Below are positions 1 to 8,431 of a stretch of 64,000 bases of DNA, piece after piece. This stretch comes from Desulfobacter sp. (GTDB lineage: Bacteria > Desulfobacterota > Desulfobacteria > Desulfobacterales > Desulfobacteraceae): contig CP054838.1 of assembly GCA_028768545.1 (NCBI GenBank), positions 387,501 through 451,500 on the forward strand, given 5' to 3'. Below the pieces are notes generated by a model. That model saw nothing but the letters and a program-made list of their open reading frames with translations, was not told the DNA's origin and ran no database searches. Positions within the stretch are counted from its first letter, which is position 1, and the number at the start of each line of letters is the position of its first letter. The translations under genes and the position numbers were made by a program.

Positions 1-65
1 TTCGACTTGCATGTGTTAAGCACGCCGCCAGCGTTCATTCTGAGCCAGGATCAAACTCTCCAGTT
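1..65 (-). rRNA. rrs: 16S ribosomal RNA, 5' end only
   Basis: Read on the minus strand, the sequence contains the conserved start of bacterial 16S rRNA (GAGTTTGATCCTGGCTCAG, then the GAACGCTGGCGGCGTGC block). The gene runs off the left edge of the window, so only about 65 bases are present. The mature 5' end is placed near 65 by comparison with the E. coli start; the exact base is approximate. Confidence 0.97.
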
Positions 66-600
66 ATAATCCTTTTACTAAAACTTGCGGTCACAGCTTC
101 CAACGAAGCCGGACCTGCTCTTTTCTTCTTCACTGACCAATTTTCAAAGATCAAAAAAAATCTTCCCGGCAGAACCCGTAGGAGTTATCCCGTGAAGACC
201 GACGTAATATGCATTAATTTTATTTGTGTGTCAACGATTATTTTAATCTTTTTTTAACAAACCCGTTTACATTCTGTTGCGGATTTTTGAGAAGTCCAAA
301 AAATCAGAAACTTACCCCTTGCTTTCCTTAAAAAACAAAAGGCATAAACCTAAAAGGTTACAATTCAACAAAAATGACACAGCACTGCAAGTGTATACAA
401 AAAAATAATTTACCTTTATAAAAAAGGTCAACATCTGTTCTCCAGGTTTTAAGACCAGGGATGGCTGCCCGAGGGCTTCCATATTATAAAGCAACTGGAA
501 CCCAAGGGCCCGGGCATGATATATATTGCCCACAAAATAAAGCTGCCGTCCCCAGCGCGGCAGCCTCTGAATTTAAATTTTATCCTGGATGGAATGAATC
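66..600. other. rRNA leader and intergenic region without a protein gene
   Basis: The left part is the rRNA leader and promoter. The rest, to 600, holds no gene I can support; a 73-codon minus-strand frame at 312-533 has no recognisable content. A hairpin with 7-bp arms GCTGCCG (542-548) and CGGCAGC (558-564) is followed on the minus strand by TTTATTTT, so it could terminate leftward transcription. It also lies just ahead of the aldolase gene. Confidence 0.5.
206..234 (-). promoter_or_regulatory. rRNA operon promoter (sigma-70 type)
   Basis: On the minus strand a perfect -35 box TTGACA (229-234) is followed, after a 17-base spacer, by CATATT (206-211, 4 of 6 to consensus). A GC-containing discriminator follows. 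The leader from about 199 down to 66 contains GATCTTTGAAAA, which resembles the antitermination boxes of rRNA leaders. Placement about 140 bases upstream of the 16S start fits an rrn promoter. Confidence 0.7.
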
Positions 601-1605
601 ATGATTGATTTGAGAAGCGATACTGTTACCCAGCCTGTCCCCATGATGAAAGAAGCCATGATGGCTGCCCCAACAGGGGATGATGTCTACGGAGAAGACC
701 CCAGCATCAATGAATTGGAAAAAAAAGCCGCCCGGATTACGGCAAAAGAGGCCGCCCTGTTCTGCTCATCCGGTACCCAATCCAATTTACTGGCCCTGAT
801 GACCCACTGCCAACGGGGGGATGAGTATATCGTGGGCCAAACCGCCCATACCTATAGATATGAAGGCGGAGGGGCTGCCGTTCTGGGTAGTATCCAGCCC
901 CAGCCCCTGGAATTTGAGGCAGACGGCAGCCTGAATCTTGATCGGGTGGCCCGATTTATCAAACCCAACGATTTTCATTTTGCCAGGACTAGGCTTTTTT
1001 GCCTTGAAAACACCCAGAGCGGCAAGGTTCTGCCCATGGATTACCTTAAAGCTGCCCACAGTTTTGCGGCCTCCCACGATCTTGGATTCCACCTAGACGG
1101 AGCCCGGGGCTTTAATGCCGCAGTCAAACTGGATGTGGATGTCAGAAAGATTACCCGCCATTTTGATACGGTGTCCTGCTGCCTGTCCAAGGGCTTAGGC
1201 GCACCTGTGGGATCTGTTCTCTGCGGTCCCCAGGCCTTTATCAACAAGGCAAGAAGATGGCGGAAAATGCTGGGGGGAGGAATGCGCCAGGCCGGAATTC
1301 TGGCCGCTGCGGGCAGTTACGCCCTGGACCACCATATTGACCGCCTGTCAGAGGATCATGAAAATGCACTCAGGCTGGCCAAGGGATTGTCCGACATAGA
1401 AAAAATTGGAGTGAATCCCAATGAGGTTCAAACCAATATTCTCTTTGCCTGCATCGGGGACAAGATTGATGCTTTAGCCGATCACATGGAAACAAAAGGC
1501 ATCCTGATAGACCGGGCCCAAGACCTTCGCCTGGTCACCCATCTTGATGTGGATCAGGACGGCATAGACCAAACCATCCGGGAATTTCGTTCCTTTTACA
1601 GATGA
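601..1605 (+). CDS. ltaE: low-specificity L-threonine aldolase
   Basis: A PLP enzyme that cleaves L-threonine/L-allo-threonine to glycine and acetaldehyde in the cytoplasm. At 334 residues it has the normal family length. Seen: the N-terminal DLRSDTVT signature, a GDDVYGEDP segment, His83 in the position that stacks on PLP, Asp166 in HLDGARG, and the PLP lysine Lys197 in SKGLGAPVG. It stands alone on the plus strand and converges with the glycerophosphodiesterase gene; no operon partner is visible. The ATG at 601 begins directly with the conserved N-terminus, so the start is secure. Confidence 0.93.
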   Translation: MIDLRSDTVTQPVPMMKEAMMAAPTGDDVYGEDPSINELEKKAARITAKEAALFCSSGTQSNLLALMTHCQRGDEYIVGQTAHTYRYEGGGAAVLGSIQPQPLEFEADGSLNLDRVARFIKPNDFHFARTRLFCLENTQSGKVLPMDYLKAAHSFAASHDLGFHLDGARGFNAAVKLDVDVRKITRHFDTVSCCLSKGLGAPVGSVLCGPQAFINKARRWRKMLGGGMRQAGILAAAGSYALDHHIDRLSEDHENALRLAKGLSDIEKIGVNPNEVQTNILFACIGDKIDALADHMETKGILIDRAQDLRLVTHLDVDQDGIDQTIREFRSFYR

Positions 1606-1659
1606 TGGCCTTTAAACAATCGTTTTTTTAGACACCTCATCCTTTGCGCCTGGAAAAAT

Positions 1660-2508
1660 TCACCAAAGAAACCGCTGGGGAAAATCAGTGATAATACCGT
1701 CAGCCCCGACATTGACAAACCGCATATAATCATGGGGGTCGTTTACGGTAAAAAGGTTCACTCGCTTCCCCCGTTTTTTAAGCGTTTTAAGCTCCTGGGG
1801 AGTGATCAGTTTTGCATTGATATTGAGAACCGGAAACTCTTCAGAGGTAAACTCAGGCGCTGAAAAATCCAAGGGGATATCATCATCATCTCCCACAAGG
1901 ACATGAGTTTCAATATTTGGCATTCGTTCTTTTACCCATCTGATCCATTGGTGGTTAAAAGAAGATATCGCCACTTTTTAGATATCCATGCCCGCCCTTG
2001 CCAGTTCTGCCAGGGTATGGGAGGCTGTATAGTATAATTGAGGATCATTCCCATGATCCTTGAGTTCCAGATTGACTTTCCAGTTCAGCTTTCGGGTCAG
2101 CATCAGTCCCTCAAAAAGAGTGGGGATGGATTCTCCCTTAAAAGCTGCCAAATCCTTTGGATCGATTGCCTCAACCGTTGAAAAGGGATTATTCTTTTCA
2201 AAATAGCTCCCGGCATCCAGAATTTCAAGATCTGCCAGGGTATGGGAGTCCAACCGGTCTATGGTCTGCGCAGGCAGACCGGGCCAGAAGGTTTTTTCCG
2301 GATGATCCGGGTCATACCCCAGCACCTCAGGGGCATTGGTGCACCGGGTCAGCACTGGGTCATGAAATAGCACCAAACCGCCCTCCCGGGTCAGGGAAAC
2401 ATCGGTTTCCCAACCATGGGCACCGATCTTGTGTGCCAGGCGGGCTGCTGCCAGGGTATTTTCCGGGGCAAGGCTCCTGGCCCCCCGGTGGGCAATGATT
2501 TCAACCAT
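1660..2508 (-). pseudogene. glycerophosphodiester phosphodiesterase, interrupted by an in-frame TAA
   Basis: The family hydrolyses glycerophosphodiesters to glycerol-3-phosphate and an alcohol. The first 176 codons carry the GDPD hallmarks HRGA, PENT, WETDV and LFHDP. A TAA at 1978-1980 then stops the frame after GMDI. The same frame reopens immediately and runs to 1660, giving the expected C-terminal half (VAISSFNHQ, a VNLFTVND-type segment, DGIITDFP). No shift in frame is involved; one sense codon has become TAA. The restored product would be 282 residues, a normal length. TAA rules out selenocysteine or pyrrolysine. It lies 20 bases downstream of citrate synthase on the same strand and may be cotranscribed. 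Confidence 0.85.
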
Positions 2509-2528
2509 TTTTCCTCCGCAAATACCGA

Positions 2529-3827
2529 TCAGAACTCCTGGCCGGCATTCCGCTGTCCAATGGGGGTATAGTCATGGATAGTGGCCCCGGTATAGATCTG
2601 CCTGGGCCGGGAAATCTTCATCTCAGGATCCGCCATATCCTCTTTCCACTGGGCGATCCACCCGGGAAGGCGGCCAATGGCGAACATGACCGTGAACATA
2701 TCGGTGGGAATGCCCATGGCCCTGAGTACAATACCCGAATAAAAGTCCACATTGGGATACAGATTTTTATCTTTAAAATAAGATTCCTCAAGCGCGGCCT
2801 CTTCCAGCTGCCTTGCAATATCCAATAAGGGGTCATTTCGTCTGACCTTGGAGAGTACAATATCACACATTTTTTTCATGATCTTGGCCCTGGGGTCATA
2901 TGTCTTGTAGACCCGGTGCCCAAACCCCATGAGCCGGAACTCATCGTTCTTGTCCTTGGCCCGGGCAATACATTGTTCAATGGTAAGTCCTTCTTTTTGG
3001 ATTCTCTCGAGCATCTGAATCACCGCCTGGTTTGCCCCCCCATGAAGGGGTCCCCACAAGGCAGATATACCGGCTGAAATTGCGGCATAAATATTGACCT
3101 TGCCCGATCCGACCACCCTGACGGCGGTTGTGGAACAATTTTGTTCATGATCGGCATGGAGAATCCAAAACACATTCAAGGCCCGGACCAGATCATCATC
3201 AATGCGGTAGGGCACCACTTTGGAGTCAAACATCATGTTAAGAAAATTGGTGCAATAGCAGAGATCAGGCCGCGGATACACCACCCGCTGGCCGATGGAA
3301 ATCTTATATGCCATGGCTGCCATGGTTCTTATCTTGGAAATAATCCGCAAAAAGGTTTTGTCCATTTCCTCTTCAATGTCTATGAGTTCGGGATAAAAAC
3401 TTCTCATGGCATTGACCATGGCGGCCAGGATCCCCATGGGATGAGACCGGGACGGATAATTCCGGTAAAAAGACTTCATGTTTTCATGAAGGGCGGAAAA
3501 ATCATTGAGGTAAACAGAGGTTCTTGTCAGTTCCCCCCGTGTGGGCAACTTGCCTGTAATCAGCAAAAAAGCGGTCTCCACAAAGGTGGAATGCTCTGCC
3601 AATTGCTCAATGGGAATCCCCCGGTATCTGAGAATCCCCTGTTCTCCGTTCATAAAGGTAATCTGGCTTTTACAGGCACCTGTATTCCCGTAACCCGGAT
3701 CAAAGGTGATGCAGCCAGTCTCCTGCCTGAGGCGTCTGATGTCAATGGCTTTTTCCCCTTCAGACCCTGTAAAAACAGGCAGAAAGATCTCTTTTCCGTC
3801 TATGATAAGTTTTGCCGTCTCTTCCAT
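2529..3827 (-). CDS. gltA: citrate synthase (Si type)
   Basis: Condenses oxaloacetate and acetyl-CoA to citrate. The 432-residue length, the N-terminal beta domain and the NTGACKS segment match the GltA (type II, NADH-sensitive) group. The catalytic triad is present: His262 in GPLHGGAN, His304 in GFGHRVYK and Asp361 in NVDFYSG. The HADHEQN motif is at 224-230. A strong ribosome site (AAGGAGG) precedes the ATG. It lies downstream of the FmdB-like gene on the same strand, probably under the promoter at 4256-4283. Confidence 0.95.
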   Translation of the reverse strand: MEETAKLIIDGKEIFLPVFTGSEGEKAIDIRRLRQETGCITFDPGYGNTGACKSQITFMNGEQGILRYRGIPIEQLAEHSTFVETAFLLITGKLPTRGELTRTSVYLNDFSALHENMKSFYRNYPSRSHPMGILAAMVNAMRSFYPELIDIEEEMDKTFLRIISKIRTMAAMAYKISIGQRVVYPRPDLCYCTNFLNMMFDSKVVPYRIDDDLVRALNVFWILHADHEQNCSTTAVRVVGSGKVNIYAAISAGISALWGPLHGGANQAVIQMLERIQKEGLTIEQCIARAKDKNDEFRLMGFGHRVYKTYDPRAKIMKKMCDIVLSKVRRNDPLLDIARQLEEAALEESYFKDKNLYPNVDFYSGIVLRAMGIPTDMFTVMFAIGRLPGWIAQWKEDMADPEMKISRPRQIYTGATIHDYTPIGQRNAGQEF

Positions 3828-3952
3828 ATAACCTCCTTAAGGCGGGCTGCCGTATGTTCGCTGATCACTTTGGTATAAGGGAAATGCTCTCCGAAGGGAG
3901 AACCAGTCGATTCAATAAAACTTATTTGGCAACAGGGAACGCCAATGGGAGC

Positions 3953-4207
3953 CTACCCCTTGGTTGCCCCCGGTACGGTGTAGGTTTTGCAGGTTCCGCT
4001 GGAACAGGTTCTCTCCTGGGTATGAACCCCCTTTGATCCTGCGCCGGGACCCGAATCGCCCATGGCATAATTGGTGGCGGAAACCACCCGCTGGAATTCC
4101 TGGGATTTGCATTTGGGACATTTAATTTCCTTGTCATCACCTGACCCCATGACAAGGACTTCAAAAAACTCTTCACACTCGGTGCACTTAAACTCAAAAA
4201 TCGGCAT
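3953..4207 (-). CDS. FmdB-family zinc ribbon protein
   Basis: An 84-residue protein starting MPIFEFKC. Two CxxC pairs (Cys8/Cys11 and Cys30/Cys33) form the zinc ribbon typical of the FmdB regulatory-protein family, whose exact job is unknown. The C-terminus is low-complexity and carries two more cysteines (RTCSSGTC). It lies about 125 bases upstream of citrate synthase on the same strand, behind a clear promoter. No molecular function can be assigned beyond zinc binding. Confidence 0.8.
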   Translation of the reverse strand: MPIFEFKCTECEEFFEVLVMGSGDDKEIKCPKCKSQEFQRVVSATNYAMGDSGPGAGSKGVHTQERTCSSGTCKTYTVPGATKG

Positions 4208-4255
4208 TCTTACTCCTTGGATATACGCTTTGGTACAAATTTACAATAGCTTGCT

Positions 4256-4283
4256 AATATAATCATTTTTCAGGGGTTGTCAA
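4256..4283 (-). promoter_or_regulatory. sigma-70 promoter for the fmdB-like gene and gltA
   Basis: On the minus strand a perfect TTGACA (4278-4283) and TATATT (4256-4261, 5 of 6) are separated by 16 bases. The predicted start lies near 4249, about 40 bases ahead of the FmdB-like ATG at 4207. The ISAs1 element ends only 18 bases upstream of the -35 box, so the promoter has survived the insertion. Confidence 0.65.
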
Positions 4284-4342
4284 GCAGGGGCTGTGGAAAG
4301 CCAGGGCTCACGCATGTAAATATTGTAAAGTGCCTATAGTTT

Positions 4343-5791
4343 GGGAATGTTCAGAATTCTGTGTCACGGTTTCGGTTCCCGGATCTGTCTCGGCGCCAGC
4401 GGAAGTAAAAGCCAGGTCCGAGAATGGGCCTTCAATCTGCCACGTCGGAGGAGTTGGCTTTTGCTGGAGCGGAGTTCCTGGAACCATCTTTTCCATCTGT
4501 AAATAAATCCCTATCAAATTCCCAGCTCTTTATCCAGCCGGCCTTCAAAGAAAATTGCCAACTGGGAAATTGTCAGTGACCAGTTTTGAACCGGCATTGT
4601 CCATTTCTTACTGGCGTTCTGGATCCCCATGTAAAGCAGCTTTAACAGGCTGTCCTGGTTAGGAAACGATCCCTTTGTTTTGGTCAGTTTTCGAAACTGT
4701 CGATGCACAGCCTCAATGGTATTTGTGGTGTATATTATCCGTCGGATCTCTTCTGGATATTTAAAGAAATGACTGAGGCGTTCCCAGTTGTTCCGCCAGG
4801 ATTTTATCACAATCGGGTATTTGTCATTCCATTTATTTTCCAAGATATCCAGTTCTTCTTCGGCCAGATCCTTATTGACCGCTTTATAAACACGTTTTAG
4901 ATCTGCCATAAATTCCTTTTTATTTTTGGAACCAACGTATTTCAATGAATTTCGGATCTGGTGGACTACGCAGAGTTGAACTTCTGTGTCCGGGAATATG
5001 GTCTCAATGGCCTCGGGAAAACCTTTTAGACCATCAACACAGGCAATCAGGATATCTTTTACCCCTCGGTTTGAAAGGTCTGTTAACACCTGCAGCCAGA
5101 AGTTCGCACCCTCATTCTCGGATATGTACAGCCCAAGAACCTCTTTGCGGCCCTCGATATTCACCCCAAGAATTGTGTAAACGGCTTTGCTGCCGACCTT
5201 TCCGTTTTCTCGTACTTTATAATGTATGGCATCAAGCCATATGATTGGGTACACATTTTCCAACGGCCTGGCCTGCCATTCTTTGACGGTATGGATGATT
5301 TTATCGGTAATGGTGCTCAGAGTGGCATTTGAAATCTCAAGTCCATAGATTTCCTGTAAATGGGAAGCCATATCATTATAACTCATGCCCAGGCCGTAAA
5401 GGGCTATTATCTTTCTTTCAATTTCATCGCTGAGCGTTGTCTGATGTTTTTTGACGATCTGTGGAGAGAAGGTTCCGACCCTGTCACGCGGGGTTTCCAG
5501 CTCAAATTTACCATCCAGGGATTTAATGGTCTTTTTGCTTTTTCCATTACGGCGGTTGGCAGAAACTTCCTGCCCAAGATGGGACTCCAACTCTCCTTCA
5601 AGAGCAGCTTCAGCAAGATTTTTGATTAATGATGTAAGGACGCCGCCCTTACCTGTGAAGGGTTTACCTTCCTGGATGCCTTTAAGGGCTTTTTGAAAAT
5701 CAAATTCGGTGTTTTCTTCGGTCATGTCAGTTCTCCTTATTTAGCTGAGTATATCAGCTTTCATTCAACTGACACAGAATTTTGAACGCCC
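4343..5791 (-). mobile_element. IS256-family element, copy A (1449 bp)
   Basis: The ends carry imperfect inverted repeats: GGGAATGTTCAGAATTCTG at the 4343 end and GGGCGTTCAAAATTCTG at the 5791 end. Copies C and D have exactly the same length and ends. Flanks are TATAGTTT on the left and TTCAGGGA on the right. There is no target duplication, which suggests deletion or recombination after insertion into the ISAs1 element. Confidence 0.9.
4514..5725 (-). CDS. IS256-family (mutator-type) transposase, copy A
   Basis: The transposase has 403 residues, the usual length. The DDE residues are Asp165 (IIWLDAIHYK), Asp231 (ACVDGLKG) and Glu338 (TNTIEAVHRQ). The CxxH of the family is at Cys252/His255. 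It is preceded by a good ribosome site (TAAGGAGAACTGAC). It looks intact and may supply transposase to the other copies. Confidence 0.95.
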   Translation of the reverse strand: MTEENTEFDFQKALKGIQEGKPFTGKGGVLTSLIKNLAEAALEGELESHLGQEVSANRRNGKSKKTIKSLDGKFELETPRDRVGTFSPQIVKKHQTTLSDEIERKIIALYGLGMSYNDMASHLQEIYGLEISNATLSTITDKIIHTVKEWQARPLENVYPIIWLDAIHYKVRENGKVGSKAVYTILGVNIEGRKEVLGLYISENEGANFWLQVLTDLSNRGVKDILIACVDGLKGFPEAIETIFPDTEVQLCVVHQIRNSLKYVGSKNKKEFMADLKRVYKAVNKDLAEEELDILENKWNDKYPIVIKSWRNNWERLSHFFKYPEEIRRIIYTTNTIEAVHRQFRKLTKTKGSFPNQDSLLKLLYMGIQNASKKWTMPVQNWSLTISQLAIFFEGRLDKELGI

Positions 5792-6749
5792 TTTCAGGGA
5801 ACGCAATATCCAATACCCAATGCACTGAATTTTCAATTCCCCAATGCCTCCTGACAGCATTACCAAAAATATTGGGGTCGCTATCCAGGCTCGATATATA
5901 ATATCGCTTTTCATGACTGATCTGGCCGTCCATTTCCCGGGTGGATTCAATCATTCCAATACTTTTCAAACCTTTCCAACTTTTTTTATCTTCAAACCAA
6001 TCAATATCAGAGGTTATCACAGCCCTGCGCGTTTCGACTCGACCGTGCCCTCCGTCAACACTGGTCTGTTCATTAAACTGGTACCCCTGATTTTTCATTT
6101 CTTCCATTTTATTGAAAAAAAGTACCGCTTCATCATGCAAGGTTTTATGATTTTCTTTCAGGGCAAGGACATAGTCACACCCTTTGTTTATTATGGTTTC
6201 AGCGATTTTCTTTTGAGTGCCCATGGCATCAATGGTTATAATGCAGCCCGAGATATCTAAAAGTTTTAAAAGATTTGGAATGGCCGTAATTTCATTTGAT
6301 TTTTCTTCGGTTTTTAATTGCCCTAAAACCACTTTATTAGACGAAGCCCACGCACTGATCATATGAATGGCTTTCTTATCATTGGAGGTATCGTGTGAAC
6401 GCCTTAGAGTTTTGCCGTCGATTGCAATGACTTGACCTTTGGTCATCTTTGCAACCGACTGAACCCAGTGCATAAAACTGCTCTGAAATTCATTCGGGTT
6501 CATCCTTTCAAAAATTCTGCCAAAGGTGTCATGGGAGGGTATCCCATGGGGAAGGCTTAGAAATTTTGACAACCACCTTTTTCTCTTTTTGCCAAAGTTT
6601 TCAATTTGCTCATAAGTGTCTGCGCCAGCAACTACCGCACAAATTGCGATGATGACGACATCAATTAAATTATGAAGCTTATTGTGGTGTCTGGGGTCCT
6701 GAATATTGTCAAAAAAAGTTTCAAGAGATTTTTTTTCGTTCATTGGCAA
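5792..6749 (-). pseudogene. ISAs1-family transposase, 3' end lost to the IS256 insertion
   Basis: The first about 318 residues match the transposase at 50379-51407, including Asp111 (AIDGKTLRR), Asp174 (ITIDAMGTQ) and Glu306 (HWGIENSVH). The frame then runs into the IS256 end and stops at 5754 after a few foreign residues. The C-terminal RED motif region and the last about 55 residues are gone. The remaining DDE triad is formally complete, but the protein is probably inactive. Confidence 0.9.
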
Positions 6750-7026
6750 CTCCTTGTGTTTATTGCCATATATATCGTATCTGTGCAGCGATGTCTAGGA
6801 AAATTTTGTTCGATGCTCATATACTATAGCAAGCCAGGAGAGCCAGGCTGGGATAGGGTGAAGGGGGTGGAGTGGCGTAAATGAGCGGCCCGCCAGGACG
6901 GCATAGGTCCGATCATTTCCGCTTCTTAAGCGGTCAGGACGACCGCTTAAGATTTAACGGAATCCCCCTCACCTATTCCAGCCGGGTAAGGACGAATCTT
7001 AATAAAAGTTACATGCGATGACCCTG

Positions 7027-7146
7027 ACGGCGTTCATTCTCTACCTTGTAACATCCAACGCATTGAAGTCAAAAAACATATGGGAACAGCTTATGGCTAT
7101 TTTCGTCATTGTTCCTTTTCTCATGCGACTATTTTTCATCAAGTAA
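7027..7146 (+). pseudogene. C-terminal fragment of a membrane protein, cut off by the ISAs1 element
   Basis: Directly after the IS end an open frame gives about 38 residues ending in a hydrophobic helix (MAIFVIVPFLMRLFFI, then K and TAA at 7144-7146). The fragment has no start of its own and stops 12 bases before the next gene. It therefore looks like the tail of a gene that once led the poly-gamma-glutamate operon and lost its 5' part to the IS insertion. The family cannot be identified from so little sequence. Confidence 0.5.
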
Positions 7147-7158
7147 GGGAGATGCAAC

Positions 7159-8355
7159 ATGACGATCAACCATAAAAAAACAGGTTGGGGGATACTTGCG
7201 CTCTCCGTGCTCATAAGTGTTCTGCTGACCATAAATTATGTTAAGATGTGGAAGGATGACACCATCATTCCCGGTCCGGGCGTGACCCAGATTAAATGGC
7301 TCAGTGACTACCTGCCGGAACTGAAAGGAACCCTGGGAGATACCCGGGTTTTTATCATGGAGGGGGAAAAGCCCGGGGGAACATTTCTGGTGCTTGGCGG
7401 AACCCACTCGGACGAACCCTGCGGCTGGGGTGCGGCCCTGATACTGGTGGAACATTGTAAAGTGGCCGCAGGCAGGGTTATTGTTCTGCCCCACACCAGC
7501 AACACAGGCTTTACCAACAACTACCCCCAGGAAGCCCACCCTCAGTTTATCAGCTTTTCTCTGCCGGACGGCAGCAAGCGAAAGTTCCGTCACGGCTCAC
7601 GCCTGGGTAACTCTGCCGAGCATTGGCCTGATCCGGAAGTATTTATCCAGTATCCCAGCAAGCAGAAATATTCCGGCGAGGAATTCCGCAACCCCAACCG
7701 CGCTTACCCGGGCCGTATGAACGGCACCTTTGCCGAGCGCGTTGCCTTTGGCATCCAGCAGCTGGTTCGCACCGAAAAGGTGGACATGCAGGTGGACATG
7801 CACGAAGGGCAGCCGGAATATCCCTTTGTCAACGCCCTTAGCGGTCATCGCCGGGCCCAGGATCTGGTTACCATTGCGACGCTTGAAATGCAGATGGCTG
7901 ACCTGGCCATTGGGGCGGAAGTATCTCCCGATTCCTTTCGGGGGCTGAGCAACCTTGAGATGGGGGACATGTTTCCGAATCTTCTGGCCGTGACCTCTGA
8001 AACCGTTAACCCCACCCAGGGCAAAATGCGCGGTATCACAGATGAACATCTGCCCGTGGACGGCATTGATGCCTTCTATGACAAGGCTGCAGAACTGGGT
8101 TATCTGTTTACGCCCTGGGAAAACGGCAGCCCTCTGAAAATGCAGGTTGGCCGTAATATGCAAGAATTGCAGGCCATGTGTGTTGCTTTGGAGGAGGTGG
8201 CAGAAAAACAGATTGTGTTTGAAAAAATTCCTTCCTATGAAGATCTCATGGAAAACGGTGTGGGTTACTACTTAAACCCATTGCCGAAACAAGGTGTGCC
8301 CGATCCCGGGTTTCGTGCCCTGCCAGGTATATGGCGGCTGATAACCCAGGGGTAA
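7159..8355 (+). CDS. membrane-anchored succinylglutamate desuccinylase/aspartoacylase-like zinc hydrolase
   Basis: A 398-residue protein with one N-terminal membrane helix (about residues 9-28), so the enzyme domain should face the periplasm. The AstE/AspA fold of zinc carboxypeptidase-like enzymes is indicated by His83 and Glu86 in GGTHSDEP, His215 in DMHEGQ (three zinc ligands) and the substrate-binding segment FRNPNRAYPG (178-185). It is the first intact gene of the pgs operon, with a ribosome site (AAGGGAGA) ahead of the ATG. Family members cleave N-acyl or amide bonds of acidic amino acids. Acting on poly-gamma-glutamate, its chain ends or a modified glutamate is an inference from position. 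Confidence 0.75.
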   Translation: MTINHKKTGWGILALSVLISVLLTINYVKMWKDDTIIPGPGVTQIKWLSDYLPELKGTLGDTRVFIMEGEKPGGTFLVLGGTHSDEPCGWGAALILVEHCKVAAGRVIVLPHTSNTGFTNNYPQEAHPQFISFSLPDGSKRKFRHGSRLGNSAEHWPDPEVFIQYPSKQKYSGEEFRNPNRAYPGRMNGTFAERVAFGIQQLVRTEKVDMQVDMHEGQPEYPFVNALSGHRRAQDLVTIATLEMQMADLAIGAEVSPDSFRGLSNLEMGDMFPNLLAVTSETVNPTQGKMRGITDEHLPVDGIDAFYDKAAELGYLFTPWENGSPLKMQVGRNMQELQAMCVALEEVAEKQIVFEKIPSYEDLMENGVGYYLNPLPKQGVPDPGFRALPGIWRLITQG

Positions 8356-8377
8356 GACTTTTTTTTTGCCTCCATAA

Positions 8378-8418
8378 AAGGTGCCCGGCCTATCCTAATC
8401 TTTTTGGACGGGCACCTT
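8378..8418 (+). other. intercistronic hairpin ahead of pgsB
   Basis: Perfect 10-bp arms AAGGTGCCCG (8378-8387) and CGGGCACCTT (8409-8418) enclose a 21-base loop. No T run follows. It lies between the hydrolase stop and the pgsB ribosome site (AGGGAG, 8421-8426). It could stabilise a processed transcript or attenuate downstream expression; either role is inference. Confidence 0.45.
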
Positions 8419-8431
8419 CCAGGGAGATCTT

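Larger units (their letters stand above)
4302..7026 (-). mobile_element. ISAs1-family element, interrupted by an IS256-family element
   Basis: The ends are CAGGGCTCACGCATGTAA (from 4302) and, on the other strand, CAGGGTCATCGCATGTAA (ending at 7026). They form the ISAs1-type inverted repeat also bounding the second copy at 49324-51684. An IS256-type element (4343-5791) sits inside. Compared with the second copy, about 190 bases of ISAs1, including the 3' end of its transposase, are missing at this junction. The bases flanking the outer ends do not form a direct repeat. The remaining sequence is nearly identical to the other copy, so the spread is recent. Confidence 0.85.

Noticed and set aside
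312..533. A 73-codon minus-strand gene upstream of the rRNA promoter
   Set aside because: No ribosome site, no recognisable domain and A+T-rich composition; more likely noncoding.
1978..1980. Recoding (selenocysteine or pyrrolysine) at the glycerophosphodiesterase stop
   Set aside because: The codon is TAA, which is used for neither, and the position has no catalytic role in the family.
3141..3878. A 245-codon plus-strand frame opposite citrate synthase
   Set aside because: It is antisense to a full, well-supported gltA gene, has no ribosome site and shows no family features; it is a shadow of codon bias in the real gene.
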